Shown: positions 48,915-58,974, counted from the first letter of the stretch. The stretch is 64,000 nt of DNA from Bifidobacterium scardovii JCM 12489 = DSM 13734 (GCF_001042635.1 NZ_AP012331.1:1178001-1242000), one strand, 5' to 3'. Translations and numbers: made by a program. Notes: generated by a model not told the origin, from the letters alone.

Positions 48915-51473
48915 ATGGCAGACGAGAAGAACTATGGCTCGCTGGGCGCGTTGGCGCCGCGTTGGGACGAGGGCGAGCGCAACATCGACACGGACGAGAT
49001 TTACGAGCGCTTCTTCGGATGGGTGGCCGATGTCAAGGGCATCGAGCCGTGGCCCCATCAGGAGGAGGCCATCATGGACCTGTTGGCCGGGGACCATGTG
49101 ATCCTGAACACCCCGACCGGTTCGGGCAAGTCGCTGGTGGCGCTCGGCATGCATTTCGCCGCGCTGTGCACCGGCCGGCGCTCCTACTACACGGCGCCGA
49201 TCAAGGCGCTCGTCTCCGAGAAGTTCTTCGATCTGGTCGACGTGTTCGGCCGTGATAACGTGGGCATGATCACCGGCGACACGCATATCAACGCGGATGC
49301 GCCGATCATCTGCTGCACGGCCGAGATCCTCGCCAACCAGGCGCTGCGCGAGGGCCGGCACGCCGATGTCGGCTGCGTGGCGATGGACGAGTTCCATTAC
49401 TACGGCGACCCCGAGCGCGGCTGGGCGTGGCAGGTGCCGCTGCTCACCCTGCCCGACACGCAGTTCCTGCTCATGAGCGCCACGCTGGGCAACGTCGATG
49501 CGATCGCCGACAAGCTCGAGGACATGACCGACGCCGACGTCGACGTGATCGCCGACGCGCCGCGCCCGGTGCCGCTGACCTACGAGTACACGCTCGACCC
49601 GTTGGAGAAGACCGTGGAGCTCGCGTTCCGCGAAGGTTCCACGCCGATCTACGTCGTGCACTTCTCGCAGGACGCGGCCCTCGACACCGCGCAGGCGCTC
49701 GCCTCGACCGGCGTGTCCAGCAAGGAGCAGCGCGCCGCGATCGCCGAGGCGATCAAGGGCACCAAGTTCACCACCGCGTTCGGCAAGATCCTGCAGCGCC
49801 TGCTGCGCACCGGCGTCGGCATCCACCACGCCGGCATGCTGCCGCGCTACCGCCGCCTGGTCGAGCAGCTCGCCCAGCAGGGCCTGCTGCCCGTGATCTG
49901 CGGCACCGACACGCTCGGCGTCGGCATCAACGTGCCGATCCATTCGGTGGTGCTCACCGCCCTGACCAAGTTCGACGGGTCGAGGATGCGCAAGCTGCGC
50001 GCCCGCGAATTCCACCAGATCGCCGGCCGAGCCGGCCGCATGGGCTTCGACACCGAAGGGCTGGTGATCGCCGAGGCGCCGGAGTTCGAGATCGAGAACG
50101 CGAAGGCCGTGGCCAAGGCCGGCAACGACCCGAAGAAGCTCAAGAAGGTCAAGCGCAAGAAGGCGCCCGAAGGGTTCGTGGCGTGGAACCAGTCCACCTT
50201 CGACAAGCTCATCGACGCGGCGCCGGAAACGCTCGTGCCCCACATGAAGATCACCCATGCGATGGTGCTCAACGAGGTGGCGCAGGGCGGCGACGCGCGC
50301 CGCCGCGTCGACGACCTCATCGACGACTCCGCGCAGAGCCCCGACCAGAAGGAGAAGCTGCACGAACGCGCCGACGAGATCTTCCAGACACTGTTCGACA
50401 CGAAGGTGATCGAGACCGAGGACCGCGACGACGGCGGCAAGGACTATTTCCTCGACGTGGACGTGCCCGAGGACTTCGCCCTCGACCAGCCGCTGTCGCC
50501 GTTCCTGCTCGCCGCGCTCGAACTGCTCGATCCGCAATCCGACACCTACGCGCTTGACGTGATCTCGATGGTCGAGGCCACGCTCGAGGACCCCAAGCAG
50601 GTGCTGCGCGCGCAGGAGCGGCAGGCGCGCGACGAGGCCATGGCCCGCATGAAGGAGGACGGCCTCGACTACGACGAGCGCATGGACAAGCTGCAGGAGA
50701 TCACGTATCCCAAGCCGCTGGAGGACATGCTCACCGCCGCGTTCGACCAGTACCGCCACGACGTGCCGTGGGCGAACGACTACTGGCTGAGCCCGAAATC
50801 CGTGGTGCGCGACATGGTCGAGACCGCATCCGACTTCACCGGCTACATCGCCCGCTACAACATCGCTCGTTCCGAGGGCACGCTGCTGCGCTACCTGTCC
50901 GACGCGTACCGGGCGCTCGCCCGCACCGTGCCGATGGAGAAGCGCGACGAGCAGCTGCGCGACGTCATCTCCTGGCTGCGCGTGGTCGTGCGTTCGATCG
51001 ACTCGAGCCTGGTCGACGAGTGGGAGAGCGCCGGCGGCGAGACGGACGCCTCCGAAGCCGCGGCGAATCTGGCCGCGCCGGGTACGAAGGACGCCGTGGT
51101 GGAGGACCGCCGCGGCCTGATCGTGCTGATCCGCAACGCGATGTTCCGCCGCGTGCAGCTCATGGACCTCGACAAGCCCGAGGAGCTCGGCGCGCTCGAC
51201 CGGGACTGGGGCTACGGCGTGCACGAGTGGGAGGACGTGCTCGACGACTACTACGACGAGCACGAGTACGTCGGCATCGACGCGGCCGCCCGCTCCGGCA
51301 AGCTGTTCATCCTCGACGACTCGCTGGAGCAGAAGGAGCACGCGTGGAAGGTGCGCCAGATCATCGACGACTCCGACGGCGACCATGACTGGGCCATCAC
51401 CGGCACCGTCGACCTCGACGCCACGCAGGAATCCGGCGAGGTCGTCTTCTTCGACTACCACGTCGGCAATTAG
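48915..51473 (+). CDS. DExH-box helicase, Ski2-like, with DUF3516-like C-terminus
   Basis: 852 residues. Motif I is NTPTGSGKS, motif Ia is TAPIKALVSEKFF, motif II is MDEFHYYGD (DExH type), motif III is LMSATLG, motif V is GTDTLGVGINVP and motif VI is HQIAGRAGRMG. The arrangement is that of Ski2/Mtr4-like helicases widespread in actinobacteria with a DUF3516 region after the helicase core. It is likely an ATP-dependent RNA helicase. It is monocistronic; the start has only a weak ribosome-binding site. Confidence 0.9.
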   Translation: MADEKNYGSLGALAPRWDEGERNIDTDEIYERFFGWVADVKGIEPWPHQEEAIMDLLAGDHVILNTPTGSGKSLVALGMHFAALCTGRRSYYTAPIKALVSEKFFDLVDVFGRDNVGMITGDTHINADAPIICCTAEILANQALREGRHADVGCVAMDEFHYYGDPERGWAWQVPLLTLPDTQFLLMSATLGNVDAIADKLEDMTDADVDVIADAPRPVPLTYEYTLDPLEKTVELAFREGSTPIYVVHFSQDAALDTAQALASTGVSSKEQRAAIAEAIKGTKFTTAFGKILQRLLRTGVGIHHAGMLPRYRRLVEQLAQQGLLPVICGTDTLGVGINVPIHSVVLTALTKFDGSRMRKLRAREFHQIAGRAGRMGFDTEGLVIAEAPEFEIENAKAVAKAGNDPKKLKKVKRKKAPEGFVAWNQSTFDKLIDAAPETLVPHMKITHAMVLNEVAQGGDARRRVDDLIDDSAQSPDQKEKLHERADEIFQTLFDTKVIETEDRDDGGKDYFLDVDVPEDFALDQPLSPFLLAALELLDPQSDTYALDVISMVEATLEDPKQVLRAQERQARDEAMARMKEDGLDYDERMDKLQEITYPKPLEDMLTAAFDQYRHDVPWANDYWLSPKSVVRDMVETASDFTGYIARYNIARSEGTLLRYLSDAYRALARTVPMEKRDEQLRDVISWLRVVVRSIDSSLVDEWESAGGETDASEAAANLAAPGTKDAVVEDRRGLIVLIRNAMFRRVQLMDLDKPEELGALDRDWGYGVHEWEDVLDDYYDEHEYVGIDAAARSGKLFILDDSLEQKEHAWKVRQIIDDSDGDHDWAITGTVDLDATQESGEVVFFDYHVGN

Positions 51474-51486
51474 CGGACGGCCTAGT

Positions 51487-51619
51487 GGCTCCCCTCTCTG
51501 AGGGGAGCTGGCCGCGAAGCGGACTGAGGGGAGTGAACGCGGCAGCCTGATACATTAGGCGTTCTGGATATGCTCCCCTCAGTCGCCTACGGCGGCAGCT
51601 CCCCTCGGGGAGGGGAGCC
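51487..51619. repeat. Intergenic palindromic element, long form (copy C)
   Basis: GGCTCCCCTCTCTGAGGGGA, then CTGGCCGCGAAGCGGACTGA, a spacer of about 50 bases, and a mirror half, GCTCCCCTCAGTCGCCTACG, ending GAGGGGAGCC. It is the most complete copy, with both ends in inverted orientation. It separates the helicase and rarA genes. Confidence 0.7.
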
Positions 51620-51686
51620 TCGAACGGCGGACCGTCCTGCGGCTGGTCGAACGCATGTTCGAAGCGGTGGGGTAGAATGGGGCGTT

Positions 51687-53054
51687 ATGAACGACAATGA
51701 TCTGTTTGCGGCGAGCGACGCGCCCGAGGACATGACGCGGCCGCTGGCGGTGCGCATGCGGCCGGAAACCGTCGACGAGGTGGTCGGCCAGTCGCGCGTG
51801 CTGGGGGAGGGGTCCCCGCTGCGCCGGCTGGCGAACCCGGCGTCCAGGGGATCGCTGACCGCGCCGAGCTCGATCATCCTGTTCGGGCCTCCCGGCGTGG
51901 GCAAGACCACGCTCGCCTACATCGTCGCCAAGCAGTCCGGCCGCGCGTTCGAGGAGCTGTCGGCCGTCACCTCCGGCGTCAAGGACGTGCGCGACGTGCT
52001 CGCCCGCGCCCGCCAGCGGCTGGTGGCCGAAGGCAAGGAGACCGTGCTGTTCATCGACGAGGTGCACCGCTTCTCCAAATCGCAGCAGGACGCGCTGCTG
52101 CCCAGCGTGGAGAACCGCGACGTCACCTTCATCGCCGCCACCACCGAAAACCCGAGTTTCTCGGTCATCAAGCCGCTGCTGAGCCGTTCGGTCGTCGTCA
52201 AGCTCGAATCGCTCGGCCCCGACGACCTCAAGGCGCTGATCGAGCGGGCGCTCGAGGACAAGCGGGGGCTCAAGGGTGAGGTGAAAATCGCCGATGAGGC
52301 CGTCGACGAGATCGTCCGCATGGCCGGGGGCGACGCGCGCAAGACCCTGACGATCCTCGAGGCGGCGGCCGGCGCCGTCACCGGCGACCAGGCGCGCAAG
52401 AAGGGCGCGCGCCGGCCGACCATCACGCCGGACATCGTGTCGCAGGTCATGGATGTGGCCACGGTGCGCTACGACAAGGACGGCGACGACCACTACGACG
52501 TGATCTCCGCCTTCATCAAATCGATGCGCGGCTCCGACCCGGACGCGGCCATCCACTATCTGGCGCGCATGCTCAGGGCCGGCGAGGATCCACGGTTCAT
52601 CGCCCGGCGCATCATGATCGCCGCCGCCGAGGAGGTCGGCATGGCCGCCCCGCAGATCCTGCAGGTCACGGTCGCCGCCGCGCAGGCCGTGGCGATGATC
52701 GGCATGCCCGAGGCGCGCATCATCCTCGCCGAGGCGACCATCGCCGTCGCCACCGCCCCCAAGTCGAACGCCAGCTACAACGCGATCAACCAGGCGCTCG
52801 CCGACGTGGACGCCGGCATGATCGGCCAGGTGCCGCTGCATCTGCGCAACGCCCGGACCAAGCTCATGAAGGAGTGGGGCAACCACGAGGGGTACAGGTA
52901 CGCGCACGACTGGCCGGGCGCGGTCGCCCCGCAGCAGTACCTGCCCGACGAGCTCAAGGGGCGCGAATACTACCATCCCAATGACCGCGGCTACGAGCAC
53001 GAGGTCGGTCCCCGGCTCGAGCGCATCCGCAGGATCCTCCACGAGGAGGACTGA
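51687..53054 (+). CDS. rarA: Replication-associated recombination protein A (RarA/MgsA)
   Basis: 455 residues from the ATG at 51687. AAA+ core: Walker A GPPGVGKTT, Walker B VLFIDEVHRFSKSQQDALL, sensor 1 in FIAATTENPSF and arginine finger PLLSRSVV. The C-terminal tetramerisation region has the family signature SNASYNAINQALADV. RarA acts at stalled replication forks with single-strand-binding protein. A longer frame starting at 51570 is repeat-derived and not used. Confidence 0.95.
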   Translation: MNDNDLFAASDAPEDMTRPLAVRMRPETVDEVVGQSRVLGEGSPLRRLANPASRGSLTAPSSIILFGPPGVGKTTLAYIVAKQSGRAFEELSAVTSGVKDVRDVLARARQRLVAEGKETVLFIDEVHRFSKSQQDALLPSVENRDVTFIAATTENPSFSVIKPLLSRSVVVKLESLGPDDLKALIERALEDKRGLKGEVKIADEAVDEIVRMAGGDARKTLTILEAAAGAVTGDQARKKGARRPTITPDIVSQVMDVATVRYDKDGDDHYDVISAFIKSMRGSDPDAAIHYLARMLRAGEDPRFIARRIMIAAAEEVGMAAPQILQVTVAAAQAVAMIGMPEARIILAEATIAVATAPKSNASYNAINQALADVDAGMIGQVPLHLRNARTKLMKEWGNHEGYRYAHDWPGAVAPQQYLPDELKGREYYHPNDRGYEHEVGPRLERIRRILHEED

Positions 53055-53160
53055 TCCGGTGGGAGCGGGCGCCGGGGCGGGAATGCAAGGGACGTCATCG
53101 AACCGGCCGGGCATGGCGCTAAGATGGGGTGGATTGAAGTAGACCCAAGGGAGTAGTGCG

Positions 53161-53913
53161 ATGACGCAGGACAATGGTGCCGCGGCCGAATCCGATGACG
53201 AGAAGCTGATCATGATCGTCGACGACGATCAGGCGTTGGGGGAGATGCTCTCGATCGTATTGGAGAACGAGGGATTCCGCACCGTCACCTGCCTGGACGG
53301 CCAGCGCGCCGTCGACATGTTCCCCACGATACGCCCCGATCTGATCCTGCTCGACGTCATGCTGCCGGGGCTCGACGGCATCGGCGTGGCGCGGCGCATC
53401 CGCGAGACCTCCAACGTGCCGATCATCATGCTCACCGCCAAGTCCGACACGCTCGACGTGGTGTCCGGTCTCGAGGCCGGCGCCGACGACTACGTCGCCA
53501 AGCCGTTCAAGGTCGCCGAGCTGCTGGCCCGCATCCACACGCGGTTCCGCATCGCGCGCCCCGCGGCGGCCGGCGGCGCGGAATCGGCGGCCGAGGTCCA
53601 GCACGTCGAGCGCGGCCCGATCGTCATGGACCGGCTCGAGCACACGGCCACCAAGCACGGCCGCGACCTCATGCTCACCCCGATGGAGTTCGAACTGCTG
53701 TTCCTGCTGGCGGCCAGCGCCGGCGAGGCGATCAGCCGCGCCACGCTGCTCAGCAAGGTCTGGGGGTACGAGAACTCCGGTGACACGCGGCTGGTCAACG
53801 TGCACGTGCAGCGGCTGCGCGCCAAGGTCGAAACCGACCCGGAGAACCCACAGATCGTGCAGACCGTGCGCGGCATCGGCTACAAATTCGTCACCCCGCA
53901 GGACGCCGGCTGA
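53161..53913 (+). CDS. mtrA: Response regulator MtrA
   Basis: 250 residues, OmpR class. The receiver has IMIVDDDQALGEML, LILLDVMLPGLDGIGVARRI with the Asp, and DDYVAKPFKVAELLARI. The winged helix ends VETDPENPQIVQTVRGIGYK. Gene order mtrA-mtrB-lpqB is diagnostic in actinobacteria. MtrA controls cell-wall and division genes. A 20-residue acidic lead precedes the receiver. Confidence 0.95.
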   Translation: MTQDNGAAAESDDEKLIMIVDDDQALGEMLSIVLENEGFRTVTCLDGQRAVDMFPTIRPDLILLDVMLPGLDGIGVARRIRETSNVPIIMLTAKSDTLDVVSGLEAGADDYVAKPFKVAELLARIHTRFRIARPAAAGGAESAAEVQHVERGPIVMDRLEHTATKHGRDLMLTPMEFELLFLLAASAGEAISRATLLSKVWGYENSGDTRLVNVHVQRLRAKVETDPENPQIVQTVRGIGYKFVTPQDAG

Positions 53914-53926
53914 CGGGGAGCCCAGC

Positions 53927-55621
53927 ATGTCGCCGTTCATCGCCCGCGTCGTCGGTCCCGTGCGCCTGTGGCGCATGGGCCGGGCCCGGGTGCGCCGGTC
54001 CCTGCAGACGCGCACGGTGATGTTCGTCGTGATCGTCTCGCTCACGCTCGCGGTCGTCTTCTCGATGGTGTCGATGGCCTCGGTGCGTTCCTCGCTGCTC
54101 AGCCAGGTCTCCGGCCAGTCGCGCAACGACTTTTCGGCGCAGATCGAGCAGGCGCAGCACAACCTGGATTCGGCCGACACCTCCGCGTACGCGCAGTACC
54201 AGCAGCTCGTCAACGATCTCGCCGCCACCCTGCAGAATGAGGGCGCCTCGAACCTGGTCGGCGTGTACGTGTGGAATCGCAGCTCGTCCGGCCGGTCGAT
54301 CGTCCCCGTGTCCACCGATCCGACCTACACCGGACTGATCTCCGACGAGATCCGCGTCGACGTGGCCGGCGACACCGCCGGCAGCGTGTACTACCAGCCG
54401 GTCGCGCTGTCCGGCGACGGCGGCAAGCCCGTGCCCGGCGCCGTGCTGGGCACCACATTGCAGTTCTCCACGGTCGGCGACCTGTCGATATTCGGCCTGT
54501 ACTCGTACGAGACCCAGCAGACCGCGCTGCAGCAGATCCAGACCAATCTGATCCTTATCAGCGTGCTGCTGAGCATCGTCATGGGGCTGCTGATCTGGTA
54601 TGTGCTGCACGGCATCGTCAATCCGGTCGAGCGCGTCGCCGTCGCCGCCGAAACGCTGGCGGCCGGCGATCTCGACGTGCGCGTCGACGTGAACCGCAAG
54701 GACGAGATCGGCACGCTGCAGCGCTCGTTCAACGAGATGGCCGTGGCCCTCAACCAGAAGATCGACGAGCTGGAGGAGGCCGGCGCCTCCCAGCGGCGGT
54801 TCGTCTCCGACGTGAGCCACGAGCTGCGCACGCCGGTCACCACCATGAGCATGGCCGCCGACCTGCTGGAATCGCGCAAGGACGATTTCGACCCGATGAC
54901 GCGCCGGACGGTGGAGCTGCTGGGCGGGCAGATCGCGCGGTTCCAGGACATGCTCGCCGACCTGCTGGAGATCTCGCGGTACGACGCCGGGTATGCGGCG
55001 CTCGATCTGGTGGAGACCGACGTTCGCGAGCCGATCGCGGAAGCGGTCGGCCAGGTGCATGACATCGCCGAGGCCCGCGGCGTGGCGATCCGGGTGGATG
55101 TGCCGCATGTGCAGGTATTGGCGCGCATCGACGCGCGGCGCATCATCCGCATCATCCGCAATCTGCTCAACAACGCCATCGATTTCGCCGAAGGGCACCC
55201 GATCGACGTGCGGCTCGCCGCCAACCGCAAGGCCGTGGTGATCGGCGTGCGCGACTACGGCGTCGGCATGAGCCGGGAGCAGTCCGAGCATGTGTTCGAC
55301 CGGTTCTGGCGCGCCGACCCGTCGCGCTCGCGCACCACCGGCGGTTCGGGGCTCGGCCTGTCGATCGCGACGACCGACGCGCGGCTGCATCAGGGCACGC
55401 TGCGCGTGCGGTCGAGGCTGGGGGAGGGCACATGGTTCCTGCTGTCCCTGCCGCGCGACCCCGACCGGGGCAGCGTGCCGGACGCCGATCTGCCGGTCGC
55501 GTTCGTGGACGACCCCGACCGGATGGACGTGACCGGCGGGTTTGGCCTCGCCGACAACGGCGCGGCCGACTATCAGGACGGGTACCGCGCGAAGGCGGAC
55601 GACGGGGAGGGAACGCTATGA
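53927..55621 (+). CDS. mtrB: Sensor histidine kinase MtrB
   Basis: 564 residues from the ATG at 53927 with GGGGAG upstream, 13 bases after mtrA. A transmembrane segment (about 33-55), an extracytoplasmic domain, and a second segment (about 208-230) are followed by HAMP. The H-box is FVSDVSHELRTPVTTM and the ATPase has the N-box RNLLNNAIDFAEG and the G2 box GGSGLGLSIA. It partners MtrA. LpqB starts within its stop (ATGA). Confidence 0.95.
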   Translation: MSPFIARVVGPVRLWRMGRARVRRSLQTRTVMFVVIVSLTLAVVFSMVSMASVRSSLLSQVSGQSRNDFSAQIEQAQHNLDSADTSAYAQYQQLVNDLAATLQNEGASNLVGVYVWNRSSSGRSIVPVSTDPTYTGLISDEIRVDVAGDTAGSVYYQPVALSGDGGKPVPGAVLGTTLQFSTVGDLSIFGLYSYETQQTALQQIQTNLILISVLLSIVMGLLIWYVLHGIVNPVERVAVAAETLAAGDLDVRVDVNRKDEIGTLQRSFNEMAVALNQKIDELEEAGASQRRFVSDVSHELRTPVTTMSMAADLLESRKDDFDPMTRRTVELLGGQIARFQDMLADLLEISRYDAGYAALDLVETDVREPIAEAVGQVHDIAEARGVAIRVDVPHVQVLARIDARRIIRIIRNLLNNAIDFAEGHPIDVRLAANRKAVVIGVRDYGVGMSREQSEHVFDRFWRADPSRSRTTGGSGLGLSIATTDARLHQGTLRVRSRLGEGTWFLLSLPRDPDRGSVPDADLPVAFVDDPDRMDVTGGFGLADNGAADYQDGYRAKADDGEGTL

Positions 55622-57390
55622 TCTGGCGGAACGGATGGAAGCGCCATGCGAGGCCGCTGCGGCGCGTTTGGCTGCGGCGCGCGGCGGCCGCGTGCGCCGT
55701 GGCGGCCCTCACCGTGCCGGTCGGCGCCTGTTCGAGCCCGTTCGCGCTGCCGACCTCCGGCGACGTGCAGACGCTCGACCCGGTCGAGCAGCAGGACAAG
55801 CGCGTCTACACCACGCCGGACGGCCCGCAGCTGGACGCCCAGCCCGAAGGCATCGTGTCGGGATTCTTCAACGCGATGCCGGCCGGAGTGCAGAACGACG
55901 GGTACCGCGTGGCGCGCGAGTTCCTCAGCGCCGATGGCGTCGCCTCGTGGAACGGCGACAAGGCGGCGACCATATACGTGGGCACCCCGGAATTCACGCG
56001 CGCGCTGCATACGAGCGACACGGCGGGGAGCCAGGGCGGCGGCGTGACCATCGAGGTGACGCTGCGCGTCGCCGGGCGGCTGGATTCGCACGGTCTGTTC
56101 ACCGCCGAGGACGATGCGCAGGAGGTCACGCTCGACTACACGCTGGCCAAGGAGGACGGCCAGTGGCGCATCGTCAAGCTGCCGCAGGGCGTGGTGATCT
56201 CGGATTCCGATTTCGAACAGGTGTACCGGCAGGTCTCCGTGTACCGCGTGGACGCGTCGCATAGCGTGTTGATCCCCGATGTGCGATGGCTGGGATGGCG
56301 CAACTGGCGCACGCTCGCGGTCCGGGAGGCGCTCGACGCCCCCGCCGATTGGCTGGCCGGCGCGGCCGTCGATCTGAATGGCGGCAGGGTGTCGCTGGCG
56401 GTGAATACGGTGCCGCTGACCGACAACGACGTGCAGGTGCAGCTCGGCAGCGCGTTCGAATCGCTGAGCGACGACACCCGCGCGCTGATGGTGCGTCTGA
56501 TCCGCCTGACGCTGGGCGACGGCAACGCGGAATACGGGAACGTCCGCGTGCTGGTCAACGGCGATTCGGACTACTCCGACGCGGACCGGGACCTGACGCT
56601 GGCCGTGGCCCAGGAATCGTCGCCGATCTATTCGCTCAGCGCCGGCAACATCGTGCTGCTCAGCTCGTCCAGTCCGCTGCGCGTCGGCCAGACCGCCGGA
56701 TTCGACGACGCGCGGGGATTCGTGTTCACCGCGGACGGCGGCGCGGTGCTGCGCGCCGACCATGTCGTCGAATGCCTGAAATCGGACGGGTCCTCATGCG
56801 GGGAACTGTTCGAGGGGCGGCGCATGAGCACGATCGTGAAGGGGCTCGGCGGCGAGATTTGGGCGGTCGACGAGTCTCGCACCGGGCTGTACGTGTCGCG
56901 CGACGGCGTCGGCTCCCGGGTGGCGGTGCCGTGGCTGGACGACGACGCGACGATCCGCTCGCTTGCGGTCTCCATGGAGGGCGGCCGCATGGCGTTGGCG
57001 CTGGATTCGGGAATGACGGCCGGCGTTGTGGTCAGCGGCATCGTGCGGGCCGACGACGGCAGGCCGGACAGGCTGTCGGAGGCCTGCGACCGTATCTCGG
57101 CGAACGCGGACGCCGCGATGATGACGTTCTACAACGACACCATGCTGGTGTTCGCCACCGACGGTGACGGGGATGCCGGCCAATCCGCCTACCGCCAGAT
57201 CGCCCCCGGCCCGAACGAGGCGCAGAAGCTGCCCTCCGACGAGGTGACCGCGCTCGCCTCCGGCCAGATCTCCTCCTACCGCCGCCTGGCCATCCTCGAC
57301 GACCTCGGCATGGTCCGCTCCGTGCGAGGCTCCCTGGACGGCGCCTGGTCCGTAGCCGATTCGCAAGTCACCGCTCTTTCAGCACAGTAG
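55618..57390 (+). CDS. lpqB: Lipoprotein LpqB
   Basis: 590 residues, the family length. A signal peptide with many arginines ends in a lipobox (PVGAC). A GerMN domain (FFNAMPAGVQNDGYRVAREFLS and the following strands in overlapping pieces) precedes a beta-propeller-like C-terminal region. In mycobacteria LpqB binds the MtrB sensor domain and tunes the MtrAB pathway. The start overlaps mtrB by ATGA. The stop codon lies in the loop of a terminator-like hairpin that begins a 96-bp tandem repeat. Confidence 0.94.
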   Translation: MIWRNGWKRHARPLRRVWLRRAAAACAVAALTVPVGACSSPFALPTSGDVQTLDPVEQQDKRVYTTPDGPQLDAQPEGIVSGFFNAMPAGVQNDGYRVAREFLSADGVASWNGDKAATIYVGTPEFTRALHTSDTAGSQGGGVTIEVTLRVAGRLDSHGLFTAEDDAQEVTLDYTLAKEDGQWRIVKLPQGVVISDSDFEQVYRQVSVYRVDASHSVLIPDVRWLGWRNWRTLAVREALDAPADWLAGAAVDLNGGRVSLAVNTVPLTDNDVQVQLGSAFESLSDDTRALMVRLIRLTLGDGNAEYGNVRVLVNGDSDYSDADRDLTLAVAQESSPIYSLSAGNIVLLSSSSPLRVGQTAGFDDARGFVFTADGGAVLRADHVVECLKSDGSSCGELFEGRRMSTIVKGLGGEIWAVDESRTGLYVSRDGVGSRVAVPWLDDDATIRSLAVSMEGGRMALALDSGMTAGVVVSGIVRADDGRPDRLSEACDRISANADAAMMTFYNDTMLVFATDGDGDAGQSAYRQIAPGPNEAQKLPSDEVTALASGQISSYRRLAILDDLGMVRSVRGSLDGAWSVADSQVTALSAQ

Positions 57391-57404
57391 TGCTGAAAGA
57401 GCGG
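57371..57404 (+). terminator. Hairpin over the lpqB stop codon
   Basis: CCGCTCTTTCAGCAC and its exact complement enclose AGTA. The TAG stop (57388-57390) begins in the loop. There is no U-run after it. Confidence 0.6.
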
Positions 57405-57620
57405 TGAGCGAGCCGGTGAAGCGAAGCCCGGTGGGCTTCGCGCGGCTCGCCGCGGCCGTAAGGCCGCCGGGAATACAGCACAGTAGTGCTGAAAGAGCGG
57501 TGAGCGAGCCGGTGAAGCGAAGCCCGGTGGGCTTCGCGCGGCTCGCCGCGGCCGTAAGGCCGCCGGGAATACAGCACAGTAGTGCTGAAAGAGCGGTGAG
57601 CGAGCCGGTGAAGCGAAGCC
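57381..57620. repeat. 96-bp tandem repeat, 2.5 copies
   Basis: Copies begin at 57381, 57477 and 57573 with AGCACAGTAGTGCTGAAAGA. The third breaks off at 57620. Within each unit are short palindromes (AGCACAGTAGTGCT, GAAGCCCGGTGGGCTTC, CGGCCGTAAGGCCG). The repeat includes the last codons of lpqB. Open frames over it are repeat artefacts. Confidence 0.9.
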
Positions 57621-57634
57621 GCCGACCCAGCCTT

Positions 57635-57981
57635 GGCTCCCCTCACAGAGGGGAGCCAGAATTAGTACACGAACTTATGGAGCGGCAATCTGTCCGTGAA
57701 TGATGCTCCCCCCTGTCTCTGCAATCCCCTTAAGCGCGACAAGCGCAGCCCCCATCCTGTCGATAACACGCTGGAATCACGGGCATTCCAACGGCTCGTC
57801 GCCGTTCGCGCAATCCGCCCTACCGGCCGTTATCAAACTGTTATGCAGTCATTATCGTTTTGTTATTGGCTCGGATTGAACGCCCCGAACGTTCACGACA
57901 TACTTGAACCATCGATGGCCAACCGGTCATCCACGCGAAGGAAAGACCCTTCGCAAACACAGCTCGAGGAGGAGTGTTTAC
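57635..57981 (+). promoter_or_regulatory. fruE upstream region
   Basis: GGCTCCCCTC / GAGGGGAGCC (57635-57657) closes the lpqB side. Further on, TTATCGTTTTGT (57852-57863) is the reverse complement of ACAAAACGATAA before fruK. TGAACG (57877-57882) and CGAACGTTCA (57886-57895) form a palindromic stretch that could bind a LacI-type regulator. AGGAGGAG lies 6 bases before the fruE ATG. I cannot place the promoter with confidence. Confidence 0.45.
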
Positions 57982-58974
57982 ATGAAGAATTGGAAGAAGG
58001 CCATCGCCCTGGTGGCGTCCGCGGCGGCTCTGGTGAGCGTTGCGGCCTGCGGTTCCGGCTCCGGCGACAACGGCGGTTCCAGCTCCGACAGCGGCAAGAA
58101 GACCGTCGGCTTCGTGGCCGTCGGCGCCGAGGGCGGCTTCCGTACCGCCAACGAGAACGACATCAAGTCCGCGTTCGACGAGGCCGGCTTCGACCTGATC
58201 TACTCGCCGACCACCCAGTCCGACCAGCAGAAGCAGATCCAGGCGTTCAACAAGTTCGTCAACGACGAGGTCGACGCGATCATCCTGTCGTCCACCGAGG
58301 ATTCCGGCTGGGACGAGTCCCTCAAGAAGGCCGCCGAGGCCGAGATCCCGGTCTTCACCGTCGACCGCAACGTGGACGTCAAGGACGCCGAGGCCAAGAA
58401 GGCCATCGTCTCCCACATCGGACCGTCCAACGAATGGTGTGGCCAGCAGGCTGCCGAGTTCCTCAACAAGCAGTACCCCGACGGCGCCAACGGCCTGATC
58501 TTGGAAGGCATCGCCGGCCTGTCCGTGGTCAAGGACCGCCAGACCGGCTTCGACGAGAAGATCGCCTCCAACCAGAAGGTGCTCGAGTCCCAGTCCGCCA
58601 ACTGGTCCACCGATGAGGCCAAGACCGTCACCGCCGGCCTGCTCGACAAGTACAAGTCCGACGGCGTGCAGTGGATCTGGGCCCAGAACGACGAGATGGC
58701 GCTCGGCGCCGCGCAGGCCGTCGAGGCCGCCGGTCTCAAGGGCAAGGTGACCATCATCGGCAACGACGGCACCAAGGCCGCCCTGCAGGCCGTGGCCGAC
58801 GGCGAGCTCGCCTTCGACATCGAGTACAACCCGATCTTCGGCAAGGAGACCGCCCAGGCCGTGCAGGACTACCTTGACGGCAAGGACGTCGAGCCGAACA
58901 TCGAGATCGAGTCCAAGACCTTCACCAAGGACGAGGCCCAGGCCGCGCTGGACTCCGGCGAGCGCCAGTACTGA
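57982..58974 (+). CDS. fruE: Sugar-binding lipoprotein, FruE type
   Basis: 330 residues. The signal peptide ends in the lipobox SVAAC. The mature part is a type I periplasmic-binding fold: KTVGFVAVGAEGGF, VDAIILSSTEDSGWD, VFTVDRNVD, KVTIIGNDGTKAAL. Gene order and sizes (330, 512, 358, 342 residues) match fruE-fruK-fruF-fruG of Bifidobacterium longum, an importer of fructose and some pentoses. The expected substrate is fructose, inferred from homology. Confidence 0.9.
   Translation: MKNWKKAIALVASAAALVSVAACGSGSGDNGGSSSDSGKKTVGFVAVGAEGGFRTANENDIKSAFDEAGFDLIYSPTTQSDQQKQIQAFNKFVNDEVDAIILSSTEDSGWDESLKKAAEAEIPVFTVDRNVDVKDAEAKKAIVSHIGPSNEWCGQQAAEFLNKQYPDGANGLILEGIAGLSVVKDRQTGFDEKIASNQKVLESQSANWSTDEAKTVTAGLLDKYKSDGVQWIWAQNDEMALGAAQAVEAAGLKGKVTIIGNDGTKAALQAVADGELAFDIEYNPIFGKETAQAVQDYLDGKDVEPNIEIESKTFTKDEAQAALDSGERQY

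Noticed and set aside
48450..51461. A 1003-residue minus-strand frame opposite the helicase
   Set aside because: Same antisense effect; helicase motifs are intact on the plus strand.
57404..57703. Small frames over the 96-bp repeat
   Set aside because: Their translations repeat exactly with the DNA repeat and have no ribosome-binding site.
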